This document shows positions 34,460 to 42,383 of a DNA stretch of 64,000 nucleotides, in pieces. A program made the position numbers and the translations under genes. Source of the DNA: an uncultured Mobiluncus sp. (GTDB taxonomy: Bacteria > Actinomycetota > Actinomycetes > Actinomycetales > Actinomycetaceae); NCBI RefSeq assembly GCF_943914685.1, contig NZ_CALUCZ010000003.1:62001-126000 (forward strand), read 5' to 3'. Position 1 is the stretch's first letter. Each line of letters opens with the position of its first letter. The notes under the pieces are model-generated. The model searched no databases and was not told the origin of the DNA. It worked only from the letters and a program-made list of their open reading frames with translations.

Positions 34460-35566
34460 GTGATTAAGTACCTGGGTTCAAAACGCACTTTGGTGCCCGC
34501 ATTGGCACAGATTGCGGACCTGTCAGGCGCACGCACCGCCCTTGACGCCTTTACCGGAACGACCCGGGTCGCCCAGGCTTTTAAAGCTCTCGGGATTACC
34601 ACGGCAGCCAACGATGTGGCCAGTTATTCGAGGGTACTCGCGGACTGCTATATCGCCACCGACAAACGTCAGATAAACGACCGCGAGCTGCGAGCTCTCT
34701 TGTGCGACCTACAAGCCACCCCCGGCGAGCCAGGCTACTTCACGGAAACGTTTTGCGAAAAGTCTCGGTTCTTCCAACCGCGGAATGGGGCGCGCATCGA
34801 TGCAATCCGCAATCGTATCGAGGCGGAGTTTGCCACCGACCCCCGCTACCCTATCCTGTTGACTTCGCTGATGGAGGCGGCAGACCGGGTAGATTCCACG
34901 ACCGGACTGCAGATGGCGTACCTGAAACAGTGGGCTCCGCGCGCGTACAATGACCTGGAACTGCGGATGCCCGAGCTTTTGGAGGGTACGGGCACCACCT
35001 ACCAGCGCGACACGAACGCACTCATCGCTGACCCCGCGACTCCGCGTTTCGACTTGGTTTACCTCGATCCGCCCTATAACCAGCATCGTTACTTTACGAA
35101 CTATCACATTTGGGAGACGCTGATCCGCTGGGATTCTCCCGAGGCTTACGGCGTGGCGCAAAAGCGCGTGGACGCCCGGGATTCCGCCACACATTCGGCG
35201 TATAACCGGAAACGCGAAATGCCCCAGGCCCTGCAAAGCCTGATTGCCAAGGTAGACACGGACACGCTGGTGCTGTCCTATAACAATGAATCTTGGATTG
35301 ATTTTGACACCCTGTTTGACGCGGTAGCGGCCGGCTTTGAGGACTGCGTAGCGCTGGCATTTGACTATAAACGCTACGTGGGTGCCCAAATCGGCATCTA
35401 TAACCCAGAGGGAACCAAGGTCGGTAAAGTCACCCACCTGCGGAATCTGGAATATCTGTTCGTCGGCTGCAACGCGCAGATTGGTGCGCGTCTCCGCGCC
35501 GCTTTCCACGTCCCCGATACCCCGGAAACGCCCTCAGAACCGCGACTCCTCGCCCAAGTGGGCTAG
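34460..35566 (+). CDS. Orphan adenine-specific DNA methyltransferase (D12/Dam class)
   Basis: 368-residue SAM-dependent N6-adenine methyltransferase. Signature elements are IKYLGSKRTL at the start (SAM/target region of D12 enzymes), LDAFTGTTRVAQAFKALG (SAM motif I) and VYLDPPYNQHRYFTNYHIW (catalytic DPPY), then VLSYNNESW and HLRNLEYLFVG in the C-terminal part. The start is GTG with GAGGGAG about 7 bases upstream. No restriction endonuclease gene is adjacent, so it is an orphan modification enzyme, possibly from a lost restriction-modification system or a phage. It is followed by the HipBA module and opens the accessory region. The recognition sequence is unknown. Confidence 0.87.
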   Translation: MIKYLGSKRTLVPALAQIADLSGARTALDAFTGTTRVAQAFKALGITTAANDVASYSRVLADCYIATDKRQINDRELRALLCDLQATPGEPGYFTETFCEKSRFFQPRNGARIDAIRNRIEAEFATDPRYPILLTSLMEAADRVDSTTGLQMAYLKQWAPRAYNDLELRMPELLEGTGTTYQRDTNALIADPATPRFDLVYLDPPYNQHRYFTNYHIWETLIRWDSPEAYGVAQKRVDARDSATHSAYNRKREMPQALQSLIAKVDTDTLVLSYNNESWIDFDTLFDAVAAGFEDCVALAFDYKRYVGAQIGIYNPEGTKVGKVTHLRNLEYLFVGCNAQIGARLRAAFHVPDTPETPSEPRLLAQVG

Positions 35567-35628
35567 CCCTCACCGATTTCCTGAGCACGGATAAACCCAA
35601 GAGCAACTCATCGCCAAAGTGGGATATA

Positions 35629-35643
35629 GACCCGTCGGGTTTT
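35629..35643 (+). terminator. Short terminator after methyltransferase gene
   Basis: ACCC-GTC-GGGT followed by TTT forms a small hairpin about 65 bases after the methyltransferase stop. Stem strength is modest. Confidence 0.45.
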
Positions 35644-35677
35644 CTGTCACTTTCGCGTCTTTTTGAGCGACAATGCA

Positions 35678-35706
35678 TTGACCGCTTTGTATCGCCGGCG
35701 TAGCAT
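35678..35706 (+). promoter_or_regulatory. Promoter of hipBA
   Basis: TTGACC (35678-35683) and TAGCAT (35701-35706) are spaced by exactly 17 bases. The -10 ends 6 bases before ATG 35713, so the mRNA should start at or next to the hipB start codon (leaderless). This fits the absence of a ribosome site. Confidence 0.65.
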
Positions 35707-35712
35707 TTAGGT

Positions 35713-35976
35713 ATGAAGTCGATGATTAGGGAGGTCGTGGCGACTACCCCGGAAACCTTCGCGTCACTGGTAAAATTTCACCGGCAAGCCTTTGGAATCA
35801 CCCAGCAGCGCTTAGCTCAAATGGCAGGAGTAACACGTCCGGCAATCACACGCCTGGAAGCGGCCTCCCCCGCAACCCATCTTGATACCGCCTTGAAAGT
35901 CCTCGACGCACTCGGTGTCGAACAACTCACCTTTTACACCAGTCAGGAAGTGAGCGAGGATGCTCAAGAAACTTGA
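35713..35976 (+). CDS. hipB: HipB-like XRE-family antitoxin/repressor
   Basis: 87-residue DNA-binding protein that should neutralise HipA and repress the operon. A Cro/C1 helix-turn-helix occupies about residues 18-70 (FHRQAFGITQQRLAQMAGVT for the first part, then RPAITRLEA as recognition helix). The C-terminal ~15 residues are acidic and probably flexible, as in HipB antitoxins. It overlaps hipA by 17 bases. It seems to be translated from a leaderless mRNA, since no ribosome site precedes the ATG. A conserved operator was not found; ATGCAT within the promoter is a short palindrome. Confidence 0.85.
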   Translation: MKSMIREVVATTPETFASLVKFHRQAFGITQQRLAQMAGVTRPAITRLEAASPATHLDTALKVLDALGVEQLTFYTSQEVSEDAQET

Positions 35977-37393
35977 TGCCTTTCTCTACGGCAAGGAAAT
36001 CGGACGGTTCAAGCTGCACGCTAACGGAACCATCGGATTCACCTACGATGAGTTATGGACCGGACAGGACATATCGCTCAGTTTGCCCCGGGCACGCCCC
36101 CAGAATAATGCCAGACCATTTTTAGAGGGTTTGCTGCCGGAAAACAGCGCTACCCTCAGAAACTGGGAACGGGAATACCGTATCCCCAGCGGGGATATTC
36201 TGGGTTTGTTGTCCGTGATGGGTCGCGACGCTCCGGGCGCGATACAGTTCACCGCTCCCGGCAAACCCCTCATCCAAAACGAGCCTTCACGGGCTATACC
36301 ACTATCTGAACGGCAACTTTCCCTGCTCATGAGTAGTGTGTTACGCGAGGAGGGCGCATGGACGGCACCCTCGGGACAGGATATGGACGCACCCGGAAAG
36401 TTCTCTTTGGCCGGACAACAACGGAAAACTGCTTTGTACCGTGACGCCGATGGGCAGTGGTGCTTACCGCAGGGACGTTTCCCCTCAACGCATATAGTAA
36501 AACCACAGATTTCCGAGCAGTTCGCGTTTTCGGATGTGAACGAGGCCGTGTGTTTGTCGGCGATGCGCCGACTGGGAATTCGAGCCAGCGTAGAGACTAT
36601 AGTGATGATTGGTGGGGTACGGGCCAGCGTAGTCGAACGCTACGACCGCAAACAAACGACACACGGCGTGGTGCAACGTTTCCATCAGGAGGATTTTTGC
36701 CAAATCCTGGGCTGTTTACCATCGCATAAGTACGAGGAAAACGGCGGACCGTCCGCGCCGGTCATTGCGCAGACGATACGCAGGTATGCGGGCGAGTCCG
36801 ATGTTTTAGAGTTCGTCAGTCAGCTTGCGTTTAATGTCGCTATAGCAGGGACAGACGCCCATGCGAAAAACTTTTCCCTAATAGAAGGGAAATCACGGTG
36901 TACCTTAGCTCCCGCTTACGATGTGGCATCGTATTTATACAAGCTCGACCTTCGAGACGACAACACGATTTTCAAAGGTTTGCGCGGATCCCTGCAAATC
37001 GGGGATACATACAGATTGGCAGAGATTGGTATAGACGAGTGGACGCGGTTTGCGTGTGATTCCGGGTTGGATCCAGACGCCGTGCTGGAAATTGTTCGAC
37101 GTGTGGATGAAGGCGTTGTGGATGCAGTAGCAGATTCTGTGAGGGAATTCGGCGAGTACGCGGCGGGTTCTCCAGTCTGGGATTTGGCAAGGTTGGTAGA
37201 AAACTTTCGCAGTATTCGGACTTCGGGCCGCTCAATTGGCGTATCAGTGTCGATGGTGACACCAAAGTCCGGGCAAGTATCCTTTCAAAACAACCGACCG
37301 GAATCTGCATCAGGGAAGGTTTGGGTGAATCCGTATCGGCGCAAGGACGGGGTTTTGGTGCGGGGACATTGGCGCAAACCTCGACATAGCTAG
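35960..37393 (+). CDS. hipA: HipA-like serine/threonine kinase toxin
   Basis: 477-residue HipA-type kinase; E. coli HipA phosphorylates glutamyl-tRNA synthetase and induces persistence. An N-terminal subdomain (KLDAFLYGKEIGRFKL, LPENSATLRNW) precedes the kinase. The Gly-rich activation loop is KFSLAGQQRKTALY (about residues 148-161), followed by THIVKP. The catalytic loop is GTDAHAKNFSL (about 293-303) and the metal-binding Asp lies in LAPAYDVASYL. The residues expected for catalysis are present, so it looks intact. The last ~60 residues extend beyond typical HipA and end in a basic segment with NPYRRKDGVLVRGHWR. It overlaps hipB. Codon use and base composition look slightly poorer in GC than the core genes. 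Confidence 0.9.
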   Translation: MLKKLDAFLYGKEIGRFKLHANGTIGFTYDELWTGQDISLSLPRARPQNNARPFLEGLLPENSATLRNWEREYRIPSGDILGLLSVMGRDAPGAIQFTAPGKPLIQNEPSRAIPLSERQLSLLMSSVLREEGAWTAPSGQDMDAPGKFSLAGQQRKTALYRDADGQWCLPQGRFPSTHIVKPQISEQFAFSDVNEAVCLSAMRRLGIRASVETIVMIGGVRASVVERYDRKQTTHGVVQRFHQEDFCQILGCLPSHKYEENGGPSAPVIAQTIRRYAGESDVLEFVSQLAFNVAIAGTDAHAKNFSLIEGKSRCTLAPAYDVASYLYKLDLRDDNTIFKGLRGSLQIGDTYRLAEIGIDEWTRFACDSGLDPDAVLEIVRRVDEGVVDAVADSVREFGEYAAGSPVWDLARLVENFRSIRTSGRSIGVSVSMVTPKSGQVSFQNNRPESASGKVWVNPYRRKDGVLVRGHWRKPRHS

Positions 37394-37512
37394 TTGGACC
37401 AAAGCAGTTGGCTCAATGCCTGAAGAGACAGGTAAAACGTCCCTAGATTGAATACAGTTTCGTTTATCCCCACTGACTCGTGGCAATCGAAACGACATTG
37501 AAAGCCTAAGCT

Positions 37513-38154
37513 TCAGTGAAGATTATTGTAATCAAAACGTGTATAAATCACGAGGGATACTAACGTTATTAGACCTACCAACAGCCAGGTGGGAGAACTG
37601 CTCACCGGCTGTAGCAGGATATTCCAAAATACGGGAGTGCTGGCGGTATCTAATGTGCCAAAGATTAAGACTGCTCCGAGATAGATTATGCCCGGAATAG
37701 TGGCGTAGGATGCGCCGAGGACACAGCCGACAATCACTCCTAGTGAAACCAAAAACAGTTCGTTACGTACGGCCACTAAGGCAACGGATGTAAAGTACAC
37801 GACGTCGAAACTGTGGGTAAGTATCGCGAGAATGAACAGTATCAGAGCGGCGGCTACGGCATAGCCAATGACGACTATTATCAGCAATACTAGGCGGCTG
37901 AGCCGGAGCTGTCGAGTTTGCGTTAGTTCCAAATTGCCTGGCACGGCCAAGAGCAAGGGCAGAAACAGCGCGCCGGAGGCTGCAGTGATGGGAAGCAGGA
38001 ATACAGAGACACCCGCACGCAGCGGAACCTCGGTCAGGAACGCTGGCGAAAAAGCTACCAGGAGCGCAGGCAAGAGAACAGCAACACCAAAGACGCGGTA
38101 ATCGCGAGACTTCACGAACAGCACAAATCCCGGCGGGGTTTTGCCACGTTCCAC
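37513..38154 (-). CDS. Membrane protein, ABC-2-like permease subunit
   Basis: 213-residue polytopic protein with about six hydrophobic segments and an N-terminal cytoplasmic stretch with charged residues (MERGKTPPGFVLFVKSRDYR). The layout of two helices, a cytoplasmic loop with LELTQTRQLRLSR, then four helices matches small ABC-2/ABC exporter permeases. It is the last gene of a three-gene operon on the minus strand: ATPase (39256-39978), larger permease (38189-39259) and this one after a 34-base gap. Together they look like an efflux or self-protection system; the substrate is unknown. Confidence 0.65.
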   Translation of the reverse strand: MERGKTPPGFVLFVKSRDYRVFGVAVLLPALLVAFSPAFLTEVPLRAGVSVFLLPITAASGALFLPLLLAVPGNLELTQTRQLRLSRLVLLIIVVIGYAVAAALILFILAILTHSFDVVYFTSVALVAVRNELFLVSLGVIVGCVLGASYATIPGIIYLGAVLIFGTLDTASTPVFWNILLQPVSSSPTWLLVGLITLVSLVIYTRFDYNNLH

Positions 38155-38188
38155 GGCTAGGTCGCCTCCTTCGAGAGCTGAGAATCAG

Positions 38189-39259
38189 TTAATTTACGGT
38201 TCCGAGCCAGATTTCGTCTTGTAAGTGCCGATATTTAGGCTCAGGAATCACTTTGCAATCAAGCAGCCTCGCGATGTAGGCACTCTCTATATCAGTGTGT
38301 TCAATGTGCTTGGTGCCGCCTCTCTGCGGGACAACCAGAAGAGGGGAACAGGTCTGTGCATCAGGGCCGAATGTGGTTATCCGTTTCACCTCCAGGGATA
38401 TCTCGTGCTCATCGAACCAGCCCTTAGCTAGATCGTATTCTCGCATCACCGCGGAAAGATATCGTTTTGATTCTGGAGCCACGCACACCTTTACTTCCCC
38501 AGATGTCGCACACACGGCAGAATCTTGAGGCATAGTGACAAAAGGACTCAAGCTAGTCGTCGTAAACCATGCAGAGAAAATTAAACTCGAAGCGCCGATA
38601 CCAACCACAAATGCCCACCACAGGCGAGGAAACAAGATGCCCAGAGCCGAAAACACCATGACAATCAGGGCGAACAGCCACTGAATGGACTTGAACATCA
38701 GGTTATAGGTGTAACCGGTCAACGGCTCCGTGGCACCTCCAGGCAGGAAAAAATAGTAGGGGAAACCGAGCCAGTTGTAGGCAGCAAACCATAACAGCGC
38801 TAAAAGGGGTGCGAAAACATAGCTCAAAACGATATTGCCGACAAAAACACCGAGATATGAGGCCATCAGTATGACCGACACCATAGAGAGGAACGACCAC
38901 GGATTGAGCAAACCAAAACAGGCATGGCTCACGGCTGTAAACACCGTCACGACCAGATACAGTACCGTTATTGCCAGCACATAAGGCAGACTATTGACGA
39001 TCCCAAAAGCCAGCACTTGCCGGTTCCACACCCGGCGTGGCCACAAATTCTGACAGCCATTTTTACGGTGGTGAATTAACTCCAAGCTACCCGTCAGCAG
39101 GCAAAGCGGAGCCATTAAAGCGACGCAGACCACCGAAAAATCCGCTGCCCCCAACCAATCCTCACTCCAGAATAAGCCGCGAGAAAACAGCGGAAGCAAA
39201 CCCGCAATCATCGCCAACGGCAACATCTTCAGGGCATAAGAATACTTGAGCTGAATCAT
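38189..39259 (-). CDS. Membrane protein, ABC-2-like permease subunit with extracytoplasmic domain
   Basis: 356-residue protein. Residues 1-~240 contain about seven hydrophobic segments (for example ALKMLPLAMIAGLLPLF). The remaining ~115 residues form a soluble domain following the last helix, with four Cys (AVCATSGEVKVCVAP, QTCSPL, LLDCKV), plausibly outside the cell and disulfide-bonded. It has no recognisable family motif beyond an ABC-2-like topology. The start overlaps the ATPase stop by 4 bases, so the two are co-translated and most likely form one transporter. Similar ATPase/permease/permease sets occur in bacteriocin or antimicrobial resistance exporters. Confidence 0.65.
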   Translation of the reverse strand: MIQLKYSYALKMLPLAMIAGLLPLFSRGLFWSEDWLGAADFSVVCVALMAPLCLLTGSLELIHHRKNGCQNLWPRRVWNRQVLAFGIVNSLPYVLAITVLYLVVTVFTAVSHACFGLLNPWSFLSMVSVILMASYLGVFVGNIVLSYVFAPLLALLWFAAYNWLGFPYYFFLPGGATEPLTGYTYNLMFKSIQWLFALIVMVFSALGILFPRLWWAFVVGIGASSLIFSAWFTTTSLSPFVTMPQDSAVCATSGEVKVCVAPESKRYLSAVMREYDLAKGWFDEHEISLEVKRITTFGPDAQTCSPLLVVPQRGGTKHIEHTDIESAYIARLLDCKVIPEPKYRHLQDEIWLGTVN

Positions 39260-39978
39260 GACGAGTTTCCCTGATGAACCCGGTCATACAGTACTCGTAA
39301 CAATGATGTTGATTTCTCACCGGACACAGAACCTGTGATTTCACGGGTTACGTCGCTCATTTTGCCGGCGAAACCGCAACGCCCACCCCGCAGAATAACC
39401 ACGTAGTCCGCGACCGGCTCAAACACCTCGACCTCGTGAGTGGACACCACGACAACGCGAGAACGACCCAACTGTGCCACACAATTAATCAAAGATTCAC
39501 GCGCCCCAATGTCTAAACCAGTCAAGGGTTCATCGAGCAAAACCACGCTCGGCCTGGCACATACCGATTGTGCGAGCATTACGCGCCGATACTGTCCGCC
39601 CGAGAGCTCGTTCAACCGCTTGTCTGCCAGTTCAGAAAGTGAAAACTCCGCAATGACCTCGGCAACCCGGCGAGCACGTTCTGACGATGGCACACCACGC
39701 CACCAAGCCGAATAGCGTAATAAGTCAATAACCTTGTAACGACCTATCCAACGCGGATCCTGAGGTAAATATGAAGGAGCTTCACTGCCTTCGTACTCAA
39801 TTTGTGTGCCAGGCCGCGGTTTGAGTTCGCCTTGAATACAACGCATCAGGGTGGACTTGCCGGCTCCATTTTCTCCCATCAAGACGGTAACACCCGAACC
39901 GACTTGAAACGAAACATCCGTCAGGGACGGGCGGCTTTTCAGCCCGTACGCATAGCTAAGACTGCTGACGGTGAGCAC
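39256..39978 (-). CDS. ABC transporter ATP-binding protein
   Basis: 240-residue ATPase subunit. Motifs are Walker A GENGAGKST (about residues 35-43), Q-loop near YLPQDPRW, signature LSGGQYRRVMLAQ, Walker B VVLLDEPLTGLD and H-loop VVSTHEVEV. It has no membrane domain and must pair with the two permeases downstream, the first overlapping by 4 bases. The start is GTG. TATGAT ends 6 bases upstream and no ribosome site is present, again suggesting a leaderless mRNA. A 12-bp palindrome lies about 30 bases upstream. Confidence 0.9.
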   Translation of the reverse strand: MLTVSSLSYAYGLKSRPSLTDVSFQVGSGVTVLMGENGAGKSTLMRCIQGELKPRPGTQIEYEGSEAPSYLPQDPRWIGRYKVIDLLRYSAWWRGVPSSERARRVAEVIAEFSLSELADKRLNELSGGQYRRVMLAQSVCARPSVVLLDEPLTGLDIGARESLINCVAQLGRSRVVVVSTHEVEVFEPVADYVVILRGGRCGFAGKMSDVTREITGSVSGEKSTSLLRVLYDRVHQGNSS

Positions 39979-40297
39979 GATGAAATCATATATCGATTTT
40001 GCGGATGTAATATTACAAAAATCGCAAAGCTAGGGAACAACTGTATTTAATTATTGCGCCCTGTTTTTCTGCAAATGTCTTATAAAAAAGCGCGACACTC
40101 TGAGGCTTTACCAGCAAGGGCTCCCAGATAATTGGTGACGATGACTTCGGTTCCTCTGCGCTTTGAGGCATCGGAATTAATTGCACGCCGTACCGACACC
40201 CAGAAACGGCTCGCACAAGCGTACATATTGGACACAAACCTACGACTGTCTGAAACTTGCCGCCTAGAGGGTTCACTTTTTTGAAAAAGGATTCACC
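39979..40297. other. Intergenic region, 319 bp
   Basis: Holds the promoter region of the ABC operon and the palindrome at 40006-40017. A plus-strand frame from about 40140 (47 codons) and a minus-strand frame of 87 codons (40013-40276) are open, but neither has a ribosome site or recognisable family, and the region is AT-rich. I see no convincing gene. Confidence 0.4.
40006..40017. promoter_or_regulatory. 12-bp palindrome upstream of ABC operon
   Basis: TGTAATATTACA is a perfect palindrome, flanked loosely by CGATTTT and AAAATCG. It lies in the expected -35 region of the operon starting at 39978, a good place for a repressor or activator site. Confidence 0.5.
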
Positions 40298-40846
40298 CTA
40301 AATGAAATCCCCGTGACCTGCGTGGAACTCCACATATCCACATTTAACGCAAAGACCTGCCTCGCTGTTTAATACCTCCGCCGCTCCGTATAGCTTCTTG
40401 GCTTTAAGGTACTCGTCTCTATATTCGTAGGCGATGCTGGCCGGGTCAACCCAGTCCAAAGCCTCGCCGCATTGGGGACATCCCTCGAGTATTTCTTCGT
40501 CGGTGGGGAGCCAATCGAATCCTTCAATCTCAGGGCCAGACATGATGCCGAAGTTGTCGCACTCGAGGCAGACCCAACAATCCTGGTTTTCCCCTTGGCA
40601 ATAGAACGGGGATTCCATATACTCCTTAACTTGGTTTGGGTACATTTGCTCCAAATCGGAGAAAGTAGTCCACTTGACCTCTCCGCCACAATTGTCGCAG
40701 GTGCGCCGAAATATCTCACCAAATATGTCGGGCTGTTGGGGTTGAGCGGCTTCCCTTTGCTTTTGTTCCCTTGCCGCCTCGGTGTATTTCTGACCGGTCT
40801 TTTCCTGACGGTTGCGGATACGGCGTTTCTGGTTTTGGTTGCTCAT
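40298..40846 (-). CDS. Zinc-ribbon protein of unknown function
   Basis: 182 residues from ATG 40846 (a longer reading adds 7 residues). The N-terminal basic segment KRRIRNRQEKTGQKYTEAAR resembles short 'RxRQ-TG-xYxxAxR' tags seen at the start of varied bacterial proteins. Then come cysteine pairs CDNCGG (about 50), CWVCLECDNFG (about 92), CPQCGEALDW (about 125) and CVKCGYVEFH (about 168), giving two or more probable zinc ribbons. No enzymatic motif was seen. It is isolated between the ABC operon and a region with small ORFs. Role unknown; protein or nucleic acid binding is the simplest guess. Confidence 0.65.
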   Translation of the reverse strand: MSNQNQKRRIRNRQEKTGQKYTEAAREQKQREAAQPQQPDIFGEIFRRTCDNCGGEVKWTTFSDLEQMYPNQVKEYMESPFYCQGENQDCWVCLECDNFGIMSGPEIEGFDWLPTDEEILEGCPQCGEALDWVDPASIAYEYRDEYLKAKKLYGAAEVLNSEAGLCVKCGYVEFHAGHGDFI

Positions 40847-41089
40847 GATTGTCGCTTTCAGGCACACGTCCCCGCTCGCGTGTACCGATAGGTTACGCGA
40901 ACAATTACCAGCGACCCCTGGGGAGCCTTGTCCTCTAACGACAGGCGGACGCGGGAATCCGTGCTGTCTTGGAGATGAGCAGGCTGACTCTGCTCGCTGG
41001 CAACGTTACCAGATGTCCGTCGAGTCACGGCTCCTCATAGAGCGAGTTGCTGGTTTAATACCTAATTAGATGAATCGAAGGAATCTCAC

Positions 41090-41344
41090 ATGAACCAGCC
41101 ACCTGACTCAGAAGCGCACAATGCCGCCGTTGATACGGTGAAACGCTCCGTGTTCGAGATGACCGATCTTACTATCGACCACACCCCTTTTGAGGAAAAC
41201 GTCTCGTTCCTGATTTTCAACGATTCCAGTGACGGCTGGGGTGCGTCCGTCCGGCTCATCGCCGTAGCTGACGGGTTCACGGTCACGGACGCTGACGCTG
41301 ACACCGGGGGGAATTTTCGCTTTAGTTCTCGACCCAGTGGGTGA
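41090..41344 (+). CDS. Small hypothetical protein, 84 aa
   Basis: Not recognised. The ATG is preceded by GAAGGAATCTCAC, a good ribosome site, so it is likely translated. The acidic product contains NAAVDTVKRSVFEMTDL and VSFLIFNDSSDGWGASVRL, suggesting a small alpha/beta domain. It ends abruptly next to another short ORF (41364), so it may be the 5' part of a gene broken by a frameshift. It lies in the accessory region upstream (in coordinate) of the two-component system and on the opposite strand. Confidence 0.45.
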   Translation: MNQPPDSEAHNAAVDTVKRSVFEMTDLTIDHTPFEENVSFLIFNDSSDGWGASVRLIAVADGFTVTDADADTGGNFRFSSRPSG

Positions 41345-41363
41345 AACACCACGGGTCTGCATC

Positions 41364-41639
41364 ATGAATGGTCTTGAGCTGGCGCGTCTGAAAAACGCCT
41401 ACGAGGGTGGTCCGTCCCCGGATTCCTCCGCAATAAGGCTTCCACTGACCGACGAGATTACCCAGACGTTGCTCATTAACTATGAAGTAACGCCCGACCG
41501 GTGCCACACCACCCCCGGAGGGTTGCCGCGGGGTCTGGGTCTGCGTTGGCTGGGGTTGCGGCCCGGGTCGCGGAAAAACGCCCAGTCCGCCCCACTGGAG
41601 CGTAGGCACTTCCCAAGGGGGTGCTTTTACTTCGCATAA
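41364..41639 (+). CDS. Small hypothetical ORF, possibly broken
   Basis: Begins ATG AAT GGT 20 bases after the stop of the previous ORF. The first ~45 residues (MNGLELARLKNAYEGGPSPD, then ITQTLLINYEVTPDRC) look protein-like. The rest is an Arg/Pro/Gly-rich translation of a GC-rich, low-complexity stretch and may not be natural coding sequence. No family recognised. The opposite-strand frame 41322-41681 is Pro/Gln-rich and equally doubtful. Confidence 0.25.
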   Translation: MNGLELARLKNAYEGGPSPDSSAIRLPLTDEITQTLLINYEVTPDRCHTTPGGLPRGLGLRWLGLRPGSRKNAQSAPLERRHFPRGCFYFA

Positions 41640-41708
41640 TCGCCCATCGCTATCATCAGAACTCCAAGTGTTCGTTTTCATGTCGGTGGTCAGTTACACG
41701 TTTAGGAG

Positions 41709-42383
41709 TTACTCCGTCCTTAATTCCAGTTGCCCTATTTTCACGGCGATTTCGCCGCGCCGGGCTCCGAGTTCGGTGATGACATCACGGACATAGCTTC
41801 CGACTGTATTTTCGGCGAGCCCAGTCGCCCGGGAGATTTCCCGGTTTGTCATTGACTGGGCCAGACAGTCGGCAACTTTGCGCAGTCGCGGGGGAAGATT
41901 CTCTAAACGGCGGGCAAATTCGGGGTCAACAGGTTCAGGCTCTCCTTGCAGGTAAAAGTCTCGCAGCATATCCAACGGGCGGTCGTCCAACACGGTTTTT
42001 CCTTTATAAGCGCGGTGAATGAGTTCGGCAATTTCCTCTGACGGTGTGTCCTTGGTCAAAAATCCTTTAGCCCCGGTCTCGAGCGCCTGGCGTAAGGTTT
42101 CGGGACGCTCAAAAGCGGTCAGCATGAGTGCCACCGCTTCAGGGCGCTGTTCTAGGAGCCGTTGCAAAGTGGCGATACCATCCAAACCAGGCATCCCAAT
42201 ATCCAGCAGTGCCACATCCCACTTGACTCGCGAGGCCAATTCCAGCAGTGCAGTCCCGCAATTAGCCGTACCCACCAGGTCTAGGCTCGGCTGTCTACGG
42301 AGGAGAATGCTTTCCTGCTCCATATAGAGGGGGTCATCATCGGCAAAAATCACCCGCAACACTGAATCGTTATTGTTTTGCAT
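41709..42383 (-). CDS. NarL/FixJ-type response regulator
   Basis: 224 residues from ATG 42383, which has GAGGGGGAC 5-6 bases upstream (a longer reading from 42470 lies within the kinase gene). The receiver domain (about 8-125) has FADDDPLYMEQ, phospho-Asp in WDVALLDIGMPGLDG, Thr in MLTAF and Lys in GFLTKDTP. A LuxR-type HTH follows (about 155-215) with LPPRLRKVADCLAQSMTNRE and ATGLAENTVGSYV. It overlaps its kinase gene by 14 bases. Likely targets are the divergent ABC genes at 43740, via the palindrome at 43578-43599 (inference). Confidence 0.92.
   Translation of the reverse strand: MQNNNDSVLRVIFADDDPLYMEQESILLRRQPSLDLVGTANCGTALLELASRVKWDVALLDIGMPGLDGIATLQRLLEQRPEAVALMLTAFERPETLRQALETGAKGFLTKDTPSEEIAELIHRAYKGKTVLDDRPLDMLRDFYLQGEPEPVDPEFARRLENLPPRLRKVADCLAQSMTNREISRATGLAENTVGSYVRDVITELGARRGEIAVKIGQLELRTE

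Noticed and set aside
40013..40276. 87-codon minus-strand frame in the intergenic region
   Set aside because: No ribosome site, odd composition, and it overlaps the promoter and palindrome of the ABC operon.
41322..41681. Pro/Gln-rich minus-strand frame
   Set aside because: Low-complexity product without ribosome site; the plus-strand ORF 41090-41344 is better supported.
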